Positions 1-6,113 of a stretch of DNA of 12,779 nucleotides are shown one piece after another. The stretch spans positions 1 through 12,779 of the forward strand of contig JBFIHZ010000084.1 of assembly GCA_041601535.1 (NCBI GenBank). The letters are read 5' to 3'. The position numbers and the translations under genes were made by a program. The notes under the pieces are model-generated. The model ran no database searches, was not told where the DNA came from, and worked only from the letters and a program-made list of their open reading frames with translations. The stretch comes from JBFIHZ01 sp041601535. Its GTDB lineage: Bacteria; Pseudomonadota; Gammaproteobacteria; Xanthomonadales; SZUA-36. Positions within the stretch are counted from its first letter, which is position 1. The number at the start of each line of letters is the position of its first letter.

Positions 1-1557
1 ATGTTTTTTAAGATTTTTCGGATAGCTGCGATTGCCTTTGTCGCTGGGTTGCTGTTGGTCGTCGCTTTGCTGGCGTGGCCGCTGCCGGAAGCGCCGCAGG
101 ACGGCATATCAGGTTCGTTCTTGATCCGGGATGTTTCGATTGTGGATGTTGAATCGGGGCTCGTAAACCCGCTGCAGAGCGCCTTGGTTATTGATGGGAA
201 GATTGCCTCGATCGGCGCGTCTGGCGCCATCGATTTGGACGGTGCCACGCGTGTCGTGGATGGGACTGGAAAGTTCTTGATTCCCAGTCTCTGGGATATG
301 CATACACATTCCACAAAACTCGCTCCGGTGCATCAACATCCGCTGATGATCGCCAATGGAGTCACTGGCGTTCGCGACCTGTGGGGATGCATGAACGAGC
401 CGGACCCTTTTTTCGCATGCATTGAAGATCGCCAAGCCTGGACTAAGGCCATTGCCAGCAATACCGGATTGTTACCGCGTTACGTCGGACAGAGCAGCTT
501 CCAAATCAATGGTGGCAGTGAGGTGCCTGACGGGTTCCCGGATTTTTTCAGGGCACGCAACCCGTTGGAGGCTAGGCAACTGGTTGCGTTTTTTGCCGAC
601 GCAGGCGCTGACATACTCAAGGTCTACACGGAAATCTCCCCCGCAGCCTACTTCGCGCTGGCGGAAGAAGCGCGGGCCAGAGGTCTGTCGCTCGATGGTC
701 ATCGCCCGATCAAGGTCTCGCTGGCCGACGTGCTGGCAGCCGGCCAGCGCAGCATTGAACACGCGCGCCTTTTTCTTTTCGAATGCCATCGAGGCGCCGA
801 TGAGTTCAGGGCGCTCGATGACCCATTGGCCGCGTACACACCCGTGCTACGCGCGCGCTTGGTTGACGAACACGACGCCGAGCGTTGCCGGCTATTGATG
901 CAACAGTTTGCCGAGTCGAATACCTGGTGGACACCAACACTACTGACCCTGCGGATGGGCGCACTGGCGGGTGACTCCAGTTTTCGCACGGACCCGCGAT
1001 TGAAGTACATTCCCGACCTGTTCTTGAAGCTCATGTGGAAGCCCGACGCAGATCGGGCGCGGGATAGTGGCACCGATGCCTCTGGTCGCAATGTAAATGC
1101 AGAGATGTATCACCTTGCCTTACAGCATGTTGGGCAGGCACACGCGGCGGGAGCCAAGCTACTGTCCGGAACCGATGTGTTCGATACCTACATATTTCCG
1201 GGATTCAGCGTGCATGACGAGCTGGTGGAACTGGTCGCTGCTGGCCTGTCCCCGGCAGATGCGCTGCAAACGGCAACCATCAACGCAGCGGCCTTCAGCG
1301 GCGTCGAAGATCATTTCGGATCAATCACAGAGGGAAAGGCTGCCGACATGCTTCTTCTTCAGGCAGACCCAACGCGTGACATTCGCAACACGCAGAAAAT
1401 CGCTGGCTTGTTTTTCAATGGGCAGTACTATGATCGCTCGGCCCTGGATCACCTTCTTGAGTATGCAGAGCAACAGGCGGGGAGTTGGCGCACCAATTTG
1501 CACATACTCTGGGCTGCCGTACGGAGTCCCCTGCTACGTGTTCAGTTCGCAGATTAG
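1..1557 (+). CDS. Membrane-anchored amidohydrolase (imidazolonepropionase-like metal-dependent hydrolase)
   Basis: A 518-residue protein that begins with the first base of the window. Residues about 5-28 form one hydrophobic segment after a short basic start, which suggests a signal anchor or signal peptide and a periplasmic enzyme. The amidohydrolase TIM-barrel signature follows: HxH at residues 101-103 (in WDMHTHS), a lysine in KVYTE at 207 that could be the carboxylated bridging residue, histidines at 234 (DGHRP) and 254 (SIEHA), and the catalytic aspartate at 392 (SGTDVF). A C-terminal beta-sandwich return, with GKAADMLLL, is typical of the imidazolonepropionase-like and dipeptidase-like branch. 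The substrate cannot be told from sequence. Because the window starts at this ATG, a start further upstream or a ribosome binding site cannot be checked. The last codons overlap an attC-like palindrome, so the C-terminal tail may be shaped by cassette joining. Confidence 0.88.
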   Translation: MFFKIFRIAAIAFVAGLLLVVALLAWPLPEAPQDGISGSFLIRDVSIVDVESGLVNPLQSALVIDGKIASIGASGAIDLDGATRVVDGTGKFLIPSLWDMHTHSTKLAPVHQHPLMIANGVTGVRDLWGCMNEPDPFFACIEDRQAWTKAIASNTGLLPRYVGQSSFQINGGSEVPDGFPDFFRARNPLEARQLVAFFADAGADILKVYTEISPAAYFALAEEARARGLSLDGHRPIKVSLADVLAAGQRSIEHARLFLFECHRGADEFRALDDPLAAYTPVLRARLVDEHDAERCRLLMQQFAESNTWWTPTLLTLRMGALAGDSSFRTDPRLKYIPDLFLKLMWKPDADRARDSGTDASGRNVNAEMYHLALQHVGQAHAAGAKLLSGTDVFDTYIFPGFSVHDELVELVAAGLSPADALQTATINAAAFSGVEDHFGSITEGKAADMLLLQADPTRDIRNTQKIAGLFFNGQYYDRSALDHLLEYAEQQAGSWRTNLHILWAAVRSPLLRVQFAD

Positions 1558-1597
1558 ACATTGACGTGTTGTTGCCGCTGAACTCAGGCGTTATACA
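1519..1597 (+). other. attC-like site A overlapping the end of the amidohydrolase gene (degenerate or chimeric)
   Basis: The right arm at 1573-1594 reads TGCCGCTGAACTCAGGCGTT followed by AT, a typical attC right half ending in a GTT core. It matches the right half of the site at 4365-4386 at 20 of 22 positions. A left partner is visible inside the coding sequence: GTTCAG at 1540-1545 pairs with CTGAAC at 1578-1583, with partial pairing of the next bases (TTCGCA against TGCCG). No convincing AAC core was found on the left side. It may be a truncated or recombined site, so only the right half is well supported. Confidence 0.45.
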
Positions 1598-1615
1598 GCA
1601 GAAAGGGGGTTTTAA

Positions 1616-2032
1616 GTGCACATTGCAGTATCACACGAAGAAAATTCAGAGGTATTTGAAACCCTGGTTTCTGAGGTGCGTAAATTCAACATGTCTCACA
1701 CGGGCAATGAAAAACCAAAGCCCTTATCTGTTATCGCCAGCGACGACAGTGGAAACTTGATTGGCGGTGTTTCTGGCCGCACAATTTACAATCAACTCTT
1801 AATTGAAGTTTTATGGGTTAGTGAAAGCGCCAGAGGTAATGGTTTAGGTCGCAGCTTAATGCTTCGGGCGGAGAGTGAAGCCAAGGCAAGAGGTTGTATT
1901 GCTGCGCAGGTAGACACGCTGTCTTTCCAAGCCCCAGACTTTTATCAAAAACTCGGATTTGAGATCGTTGGTAAAGTTGCAGGAATACCCAATAGCCCTG
2001 AACGCTTTTTTCTAGTAAAAAGGTACAGTTAG
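1616..2032 (+). CDS. GNAT-family N-acetyltransferase in a cassette
   Basis: A 138-residue protein starting at GTG. The purine-rich AGAAAGGGGG at 1600-1609, six bases upstream, decides the start. The acetyl-CoA-binding motif of the GNAT fold is clear: VSESARGNGLGRSLM fits the Q/R-x-x-G-x-G/A pyrophosphate loop (about residues 71-82), followed by a helix rich in Ala and Glu. The C-terminal DFYQKLGF motif is typical of the small GNAT enzymes common in chromosomal integron cassettes. The acceptor substrate is unknown. The gene is visibly more AT-rich than the amidohydrolase before it, which suggests separate origin. It sits between attC-like site A and the VCR-like site B, giving a cassette of about 0.58 kb, and its TAG stop lies nine bases before the attC left core. 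Confidence 0.88.
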   Translation: MHIAVSHEENSEVFETLVSEVRKFNMSHTGNEKPKPLSVIASDDSGNLIGGVSGRTIYNQLLIEVLWVSESARGNGLGRSLMLRAESEAKARGCIAAQVDTLSFQAPDFYQKLGFEIVGKVAGIPNSPERFFLVKRYS

Positions 2033-2040
2033 CAACTGGT

Positions 2041-2172
2041 GTGTAACAAACGCATCAAGTCGTTCGCAGGCTCGCCGGGACACCAAAACTACGCGGCCAT
2101 CAGTTTTGGTGCTACGCCCAGGTTTAAACCAATCGCCGCTACGTTTTGCTGCCCCTTATGCGGGCGTTATGC
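2041..2172 (+). other. attC recombination site B, Vibrio-repeat (VCR) type
   Basis: The left end (TAACAAACGCATCAAG, 2044-2059) and the right end (CTGCCCCTTATGCGGGCGTT, then ATG, to 2171) follow the V. cholerae repeat pattern as I remember it, with only a few differences. The left core AAC and right core GTT are both present. The centre is a perfect 10-bp inverted repeat, CACCAAAACT at 2081-2090 and AGTTTTGGTG at 2102-2111, around an 11-base loop. Length (132 bp), arm order and position between two same-strand genes all fit an integron attC. This is the best-supported recombination site in the window. Confidence 0.85.
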
Positions 2173-2190
2173 ATCAATTTCGAACCCAAT

Positions 2191-2916
2191 ATGAATAAAG
2201 TATTAGTAGTAGGCGCAAGTGGCGCCACAGGCAAACTGGTTGTGTCGGAGCTGCTTGAGCGAAATATTATGGTTGTATCTGTCGTAAGAGCAGCCAGCTC
2301 CTTGAAAGACACCATTGGTAATCATCCGAATTACCAGGAGGTTCTGGCTAATGTTTCCGAAATGTCAGATCAAGAAATATCAACGCATCTCAAAGGCTGC
2401 GGTGCTGTTGTTTCCTGCCTGGGACATAATTTGACTTTAAAGGGAATGTTTGGAAAACCCCGGCGTTTGGTCACCGATACAATAAGGAAAATTACAACCG
2501 CTATCCTGCACCTGGAGCCTGACAAAAAAATAAAAATCATTTTAATGAACACCACAGGAAACAGTAATCGCGACATTCCAGAGAAGCCTCCGCTATCGCA
2601 GAGATTTGTGATATCAATAGTGCGCTTTTTGCTTCCACCACACGTGGACAACGAACAAGCGGCTGACTATCTCCGGACTCGTGTTGGCCAGGATCATCCA
2701 TATATGGAATGGGTAGCAGTGAGGCCCGATAGCCTTACCAACGAATCGCAAGTTACAAAATACATAGCCGTTCCCTCTCCAACCAGAAACGCAATTTTTG
2801 ATTCCGCCCCTACCAGCCGGGAAAACGTCGCGAATTTTATGGCAAATTTAGCCACTGACTCAGATCTGTGGTCATTGTGGAGAGGTCAAATGCCGGTAAT
2901 CTACAATGATGCCTGA
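2191..2916 (+). CDS. NAD(P)-binding Rossmann-fold protein (NmrA-like / atypical SDR)
   Basis: A 241-residue protein. ATG at 2191 is preferred because in-frame starts further upstream fall inside the attC site; the fold begins at once with VLVVGASGATGKL, placing the dinucleotide-binding GxxGxxG at residues 8-14. A GAVVSCLGH segment (about residue 68 onward) matches the strand after the second helix in atypical short-chain dehydrogenases, and MNTTGNS lies where the active-site strand is expected. No classical YxxxK catalytic pair is obvious, so it may be a reductase, an epimerase-like enzyme or a redox-sensing binding protein. No good ribosome binding site is visible, which is common for first codons next to attC sites. 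The stop codon TGA lies inside the left arm of the next palindrome (2912-2919). It is not closely related to the NmrA-like gene at 7733. Confidence 0.82.
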   Translation: MNKVLVVGASGATGKLVVSELLERNIMVVSVVRAASSLKDTIGNHPNYQEVLANVSEMSDQEISTHLKGCGAVVSCLGHNLTLKGMFGKPRRLVTDTIRKITTAILHLEPDKKIKIILMNTTGNSNRDIPEKPPLSQRFVISIVRFLLPPHVDNEQAADYLRTRVGQDHPYMEWVAVRPDSLTNESQVTKYIAVPSPTRNAIFDSAPTSRENVANFMANLATDSDLWSLWRGQMPVIYNDA

Positions 2917-3005
2917 CACATTGTTTTTGCTCGTTCCGACCCTGGCGGGCCACCACCCGTCTCGTACTGCTCACGTGCTGCTTAACTGAAAAGATAGGTG
3001 TCAGG
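2912..3005 (+). other. attC-like imperfect palindrome C
   Basis: CCTGACAC at 2912-2919 and GTGTCAGG at 2998-3005 are perfect 8-base inverted repeats about 94 bp apart. Further partial pairing continues inward, and a small internal hairpin is possible (GGCGGG against CCCGTC, 2944-2962). The position between two same-strand genes, the length, and the stop codon inside the left arm all fit attC. The usual AAC/GTT core is replaced by GAC/GTC on both arms, so it is either a degenerate attC or another type of boundary palindrome. Confidence 0.4.
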
Positions 3006-3015
3006 GAGGTGTAAT

Positions 3016-3423
3016 TTGCTACCGTTACTGATTGGTGCCGCGCTGGCAGTGGTTATTGCCATTACTGCAAAGGCAGCCCGCTTCGACAAAGACCGTAGTT
3101 TTTATCCCACGGTACTTATCGTCATATCCGCTTACTACGTGTTATTCGCCTTCATGTCTGGTGAGGCCATAGCAGAAGAAATCATTGTCGCCTCGGCATT
3201 CATTATTGCAGCCTTTGCCGGTGGTTTAGTGTGGCCTGTGCTCGCAGGCATAGGCATTTTTCTGCATGGCGTCTTCGACTTTCTCCATCCCATATTCATT
3301 ACCAATAGTGGCGTTCCTGTCTGGTGGCCGGCATTTTGCGCTGGGATAGACATCCTGCTCGGTGTGTGGGTAATCTGGCTTTCATTTAAACGCCCTGCTC
3401 CGAAGGATGTTGCGGCCACCTGA
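3016..3423 (+). CDS. Small integral membrane protein (possibly DUF6010-like)
   Basis: A 135-residue protein if read from TTG at 3016. The strong Shine-Dalgarno AGGGAGGT at 3003-3010, five bases upstream, favours this start over the in-frame GTG at 2998, which precedes the SD. At least four hydrophobic segments are visible: residues about 1-19, 30-47, 54-80 and 105-127. Polar landmarks are RFDKDRSFYP after the first segment, the acidic EAIAEE pair of glutamates, and HGVFDFLHP with two histidines. The last turn is basic and cytoplasmic-looking. It resembles the small uncharacterised membrane family DUF6010, but I hold that name loosely. No catalytic role can be assigned. The TGA stop lies inside the left arm of the next attC-like site, as expected for a cassette gene. 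Confidence 0.72.
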   Translation: MLPLLIGAALAVVIAITAKAARFDKDRSFYPTVLIVISAYYVLFAFMSGEAIAEEIIVASAFIIAAFAGGLVWPVLAGIGIFLHGVFDFLHPIFITNSGVPVWWPAFCAGIDILLGVWVIWLSFKRPAPKDVAAT

Positions 3424-3484
3424 CAATTGAATCAAAACCGGACGCCGTGCTTCCCATGCCGCCGCTTGATTCGTGCGTAGGGAG
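3416..3484 (+). other. attC-like site D, short 59-base-element type (degenerate)
   Basis: The order of elements follows that of short integron attC sites such as the one after aadA: CTGACAATTGAATCAA at the left, a GGACGCC stretch, a short loop, then GCCGCCGCTTGATTC and GCGTAGG at the right. GAATCAA (3429-3435) and TTGATTC (3466-3472) are perfect 7-base inverted repeats. The core bases differ from the rule: GAC instead of AAC on the left, and GTAGG instead of GTTAGG on the right. If it is an attC, it is probably inactive. Confidence 0.45.
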
Positions 3485-3508
3485 CCAGAACAAGGAGATC
3501 CATCGACC

Positions 3509-4294
3509 GTGAAGCGTGTAATGAACAAATATTTCGCCTTGACGCTTACTTGCTGTCTGGCTGCAGCGGCGCTTGCCCCGACAGCGGCATTAGCTGCGGC
3601 GAAAGGAAGGGTTCTCTTTGTTGCATCAAATGTGCTCGACATGGGCGATCCCGAGCAGCACGATGCCCGAAACAACCTCTGGGAGTATGCACCGCCCTAT
3701 CATATTTTTGTTATGCACGGTTACGAGGTTGATTTCGTCTCGCCCCAGGGTGGCCGGGTCGAGTTCATGATGGAGCCCCTGGGAATCAGCAGCTATGCCA
3801 TCAAGTACGAGAACTTCCTGGGCAAGGCTGAAAACACGCTGAAACCCAGTCAAGTCGATGTTCCCCGGTATCAGGCCGTGTAGGTCGGTGGTGGCTACGG
3901 TACTTTGTTCGACGTCGCTTCCAACGCAGAGCTAATGAGCCTGATTGGCGACGTTTACGAACACGGTGGCGTCGTGGGTGGCTGCGGGCATGGCCCGGGC
4001 GGCTTTGCCAACGCGAAGCTGAAGAACGGTGGCTATCTGGTGAAAGGCAAGCGTGTGGCCGGGTTCCCAAACTCAACGGAATACTCCAAGCCCTGGGCCA
4101 AGCAAGGCAGCTTGCTGCCCTTTCTTGTCGAGGATCAACTCCGCAAGAATGGGGCACAGGCCGAGAATAAGGAAACATTGGCCGATAAGCATACGGTCGT
4201 TATCGATCAACGCATTGTTTCATCTATGTTTTTGCCTTCGGCTGCGTTGGTAGCCGAGGAGATGGTGCGGTTGCTGGAGCAACAAGTTCCATAA
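3509..4294 (+). pseudogene. Exported DJ-1/PfpI-like protein interrupted by an in-frame TAG
   Basis: The reading frame would encode 261 residues but has a TAG at 3881-3883 (codon 125). The start is GTG at 3509, decided by AAGGAG at 3492-3497; an in-frame ATG at 3521 is too far from it. The N-terminus is a Sec signal peptide with basic MKRVMNK, a hydrophobic core and an ALA-AA cleavage region near residue 28-32. The mature part has family landmarks before the stop (GRVLFVASN, NNLWEYAPPYHIF, DFVSPQGG) and after it (VGGGYGTLFD, GHGPGGF, GKRVAGFPNS, PFLVEDQL). Reading continues across the stop as YQAV-stop-VGGGYG, where relatives of this fold have an ordinary residue, so one base change explains it. 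The elbow reads GGCGHGPG, with glycine directly before the histidine where many relatives have cysteine. It could be a true pseudogene, a sequencing error or a readthrough gene. Confidence 0.85.
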
Positions 4295-4387
4295 TGCTGA
4301 GCCGGGTTGCGCTGTTGCCCTGCAAATCGTTACCGCAGACGATTGGCCTTTCACCTGCCTTTGCTGCCGCTGAATTCAGGCATTATG
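4290..4387 (+). other. attC-like site E following the DJ-1-like gene
   Basis: CATAATGC (4290-4297) and GCATTATG (4380-4387) are perfect inverted repeats at the two ends. Next inward, TGAGCCGG on the left matches the inverted TTCAG and CCGC on the right. The centre holds AATCGT (4325-4330) and ACGATT (4339-4344) around an 8-base loop. The left arm contains the TAA stop of the gene before it. The right arm matches site A at 20 of 22 bases. The core triplets are AAT and ATT instead of AAC and GTT, a matched change on both arms. Confidence 0.65.
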
Positions 4388-4432
4388 TTTCCAGTCGAGA
4401 CGGTCAAATGATCAGCAAAGCTGCAATACCTT

Positions 4433-4927
4433 TTGACCATTGCTAAAGGCTTTCAGAATAAGCAATCTTCAAAAATAAACGAGTGGCTATCCCTGATCGC
4501 GAATATTGGCGTGGTGATTGGTATTTTCGCGTTAATCGCAGAATTGAATCATGCAACGGGATTGGCAGAGGTAGACGCCTGCCAAATCAGAGCAAGAGAC
4601 ATCCAGGAGCTACAACTGTAACTCGCCTTGTCGGAATCTTTGGCGGATGTGCTCGAAAAGAACAAAAGCCAAGGCACAGATGCATTGACACCTGGAGAAT
4701 GCGTCAGAGTTCGGGCCTGGTATGGTGCGATACTGCGCGGGATGCAAGGACAGTACTATCAGTACCAACACGGCTTTCTGGAACGCGAATCCGTGGACCG
4801 TACCCTGGAAGATATTGCCATTGGTAGCTACGAAAATTGGGCGGTTCTTGGACTGCTGGGCAGTATTGAAATCAAAGAATGGCGGGCAGAAATCGAACAA
4901 GGAATGAATGAAAAAGGAAAATCGTAA
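4433..4927 (+). pseudogene. Small membrane-anchored protein interrupted by an in-frame TAA
   Basis: The frame would encode 164 residues but has a TAA at 4619-4621 (codon 63), at ELQL-stop-LALSES. Both sides look like one continuous helical protein: a charged start (NKQSSKINEW), one membrane segment at about residues 20-38 (SLIANIGVVIGIFALIAEL), then a long charged helical region with VRVRAWYGAILRGMQGQYYQYQ and SYENWAVLGLLG. Proteins with an EWLSLIANIGVVIGIFALI-like anchor and a QGQFYQYQ-like motif are familiar uncharacterised proteins in marine bacteria; I know no function. A CAA or GAA codon mutated to TAA is the simplest cause. The start is also doubtful: TTG at 4433 has no ribosome binding site, and the frame upstream meets TGA at 4409, so the 5' end may be damaged too. 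It follows attC-like site E. Confidence 0.75.
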
Positions 4928-4947
4928 CTAGTCACCAAACACAGTCG

Positions 4948-4985
4948 CCTGCCACGCAGGTGCCGCCGCGCTGTATCAGCGGCGG
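4948..4985. terminator. Paired GC-rich hairpins between convergent genes
   Basis: Two hairpins sit in the 151-bp gap between the membrane-anchored pseudogene (ends 4927) and the convergent LysR gene (ends 5079). The first is CCTGC-CAC-GCAGG (4948-4960). The second is CCGCCGC (4963-4969) with GCGGCGG (4979-4985) around a nine-base loop. Neither has a T run, so they are not classical intrinsic terminators, but the position suits a bidirectional stop or a diverged attC remnant. A GCGTAGG at 4996-5002 repeats the right end of site D. Confidence 0.35.
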
Positions 4986-5078
4986 ATGCAAGGTGGCGTA
5001 GGATTTCATTGGAGCGCACGCGCAGCAGTCAAGGTGTGGCGGATCATTGGTGCGGTGCAGAATGGTGCCGGCGGTGAT

Positions 5079-5993
5079 CTAAGGCATCGCGACAAAATCG
5101 GAGAATTCTGCCTGGAGAAATTCCTGAAGCGCTACGACCGGGGGTGCAAGACCCTTTCTTCGCGGCATAATCAGGCTAAGCATGGCTTGGCCTGCGTGCC
5201 ATTCCGGTAATACTTTGACCAACTTTCCTGATGCCAATTCATCACGGCAGGTATAAGCAGGCAGAGCGACAATCCCCAGTCCTGCACCAGCGGCTTCTTT
5301 TAAGGTGGCCATGTCGTCGCTCTTCAATCGAGGTCCAATCTGAATACTCTCTTTCGTCCCTGATTTGTGGGTCAGCGTCCACCGGTCTCCAGCTGCTTGC
5401 CAGCCGAGGGAGAGTGTTTGATGGCTTGTGATATCTGCGGGCGTCGCAATCGGCTTTTCATCGATCTGATAATCAGAAGAAGTGAACAAGTTCCACTCAA
5501 CGACAGCCAGTTGTCTCTGTATCAATGTTGAATCAGGTAATGGTTCTGTATGTCCGCGGATGGACATATCAACACCTGAGGCGATTAGATCGATGTTCTG
5601 GTTGGTCACCTGCTGCAAAACCGTGATCTGTGGATTGTCAGTCATAAAACGAGCAATAAGCTCTTTCAATGCGAACTGGGCAACGCCTACCGAGCAACTT
5701 AATGTAACTTGTCCGGAAAGTGTGTTCTTTTTCCGTTTCAGCTCAGCTTCAGCAAGTTCTACCTGGTCAAGCGCTGCGCGCGCTCGTTGGTAGAATGCTT
5801 CGCCGAGTTCAGTGATCTTTGACTGACGAGTTGTTCGCTGGATAAGGATCGTATCCAAGCGTTCCTCCAGTTGCACGACGTGTCTGCTCAGCCGTGACTT
5901 CGGAATTCCAAGGGATTCAGAGGCCCGAGTGAATCCGCCCTTCTCAACGACATGCACGAAGTAGTAGTAGTCGTTCAGGTCGATGGACGTCAT
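5079..5993 (-). CDS. LysR-family transcriptional regulator
   Basis: A 304-residue protein. The start is the ATG at 5993, decided by a full AAGGAGG (plus-strand 6000-6006) six bases upstream; a longer frame to 6068 has no such support. Residues about 5-65 are the winged helix-turn-helix of LysR regulators: DYYYFVHVVEKGGFTRASESLGIPKSRLSRHVVQLEERL is the recognition core in outline, followed by the linker helix (LDQVELAEAELKRKK). The rest is the two-lobed periplasmic-binding-like inducer domain (VTLSCSVGVAQFAL start, GLGIVALPAY near the end). It resembles the subgroup that lies beside pirin, quinone or drug-stress genes. It is transcribed away from the pirin operon across a 120-bp gap with dyads, so it probably controls that operon and itself. 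The inducer is unknown. Confidence 0.93.
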   Translation of the reverse strand: MTSIDLNDYYYFVHVVEKGGFTRASESLGIPKSRLSRHVVQLEERLDTILIQRTTRQSKITELGEAFYQRARAALDQVELAEAELKRKKNTLSGQVTLSCSVGVAQFALKELIARFMTDNPQITVLQQVTNQNIDLIASGVDMSIRGHTEPLPDSTLIQRQLAVVEWNLFTSSDYQIDEKPIATPADITSHQTLSLGWQAAGDRWTLTHKSGTKESIQIGPRLKSDDMATLKEAAGAGLGIVALPAYTCRDELASGKLVKVLPEWHAGQAMLSLIMPRRKGLAPPVVALQEFLQAEFSDFVAMP

Positions 5994-6011
5994 GAAATTC
6001 CTCCTTAATTG

Positions 6012-6042
6012 TTCCATTAATAGAATTATATTTCCGAAATAT
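6012..6042. promoter_or_regulatory. LysR-type operator dyads in the divergent gap
   Basis: ATATTTC-C-GAAATAT at 6028-6042 is a perfect 15-bp palindrome and contains the T-N11-A spacing of LysR boxes (T at 6029, A at 6041). Next to it, TTCCATTAATAGAA at 6012-6025 is a second dyad with one mismatched pair. Two dyads next to each other between a LysR gene and its divergent target are the usual recognition plus activation site arrangement. Binding is inferred. Confidence 0.6.
6025..6030 (-). promoter_or_regulatory. -10 element of the LysR gene
   Basis: The minus strand reads TATAAT, the full consensus -10, 31 bases before the LysR start codon. The -35 region seventeen bases upstream is poor (CGTAAA). 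The element overlaps both dyads, which predicts autorepression when the regulator is bound. Confidence 0.5.
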
Positions 6043-6047
6043 GCCTC

Positions 6048-6076
6048 TTTACGAGCGCATTGTCCCATATTTATAG
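6048..6076 (+). promoter_or_regulatory. Candidate promoter of the pirin operon
   Basis: TTTACG at 6048-6053 could be a -35 and TTTATAG at 6070-6076 a weak -10, with 16-17 bases between. The 15-bp palindrome ends five bases before this -35, the usual place for an activating LysR dimer. A weak -10 fits a promoter that needs activation. Confidence 0.35.
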
Positions 6077-6113
6077 TCTCTTAAACTCAATCGAGCAGAA
6101 AGAGACAGACAAA

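Noticed and set aside
2146..2190. Upstream start of the NAD(P)-binding protein within the attC site
   Set aside because: The added residues do not belong to the Rossmann fold, which begins directly after ATG 2191.
3881..4621. Recoded stop codons (genetic code change or pyrrolysine-type use)
   Set aside because: TAG, TAA and TGA all end intact genes here, and the two internal stops differ, so mutation or sequencing error is simpler.
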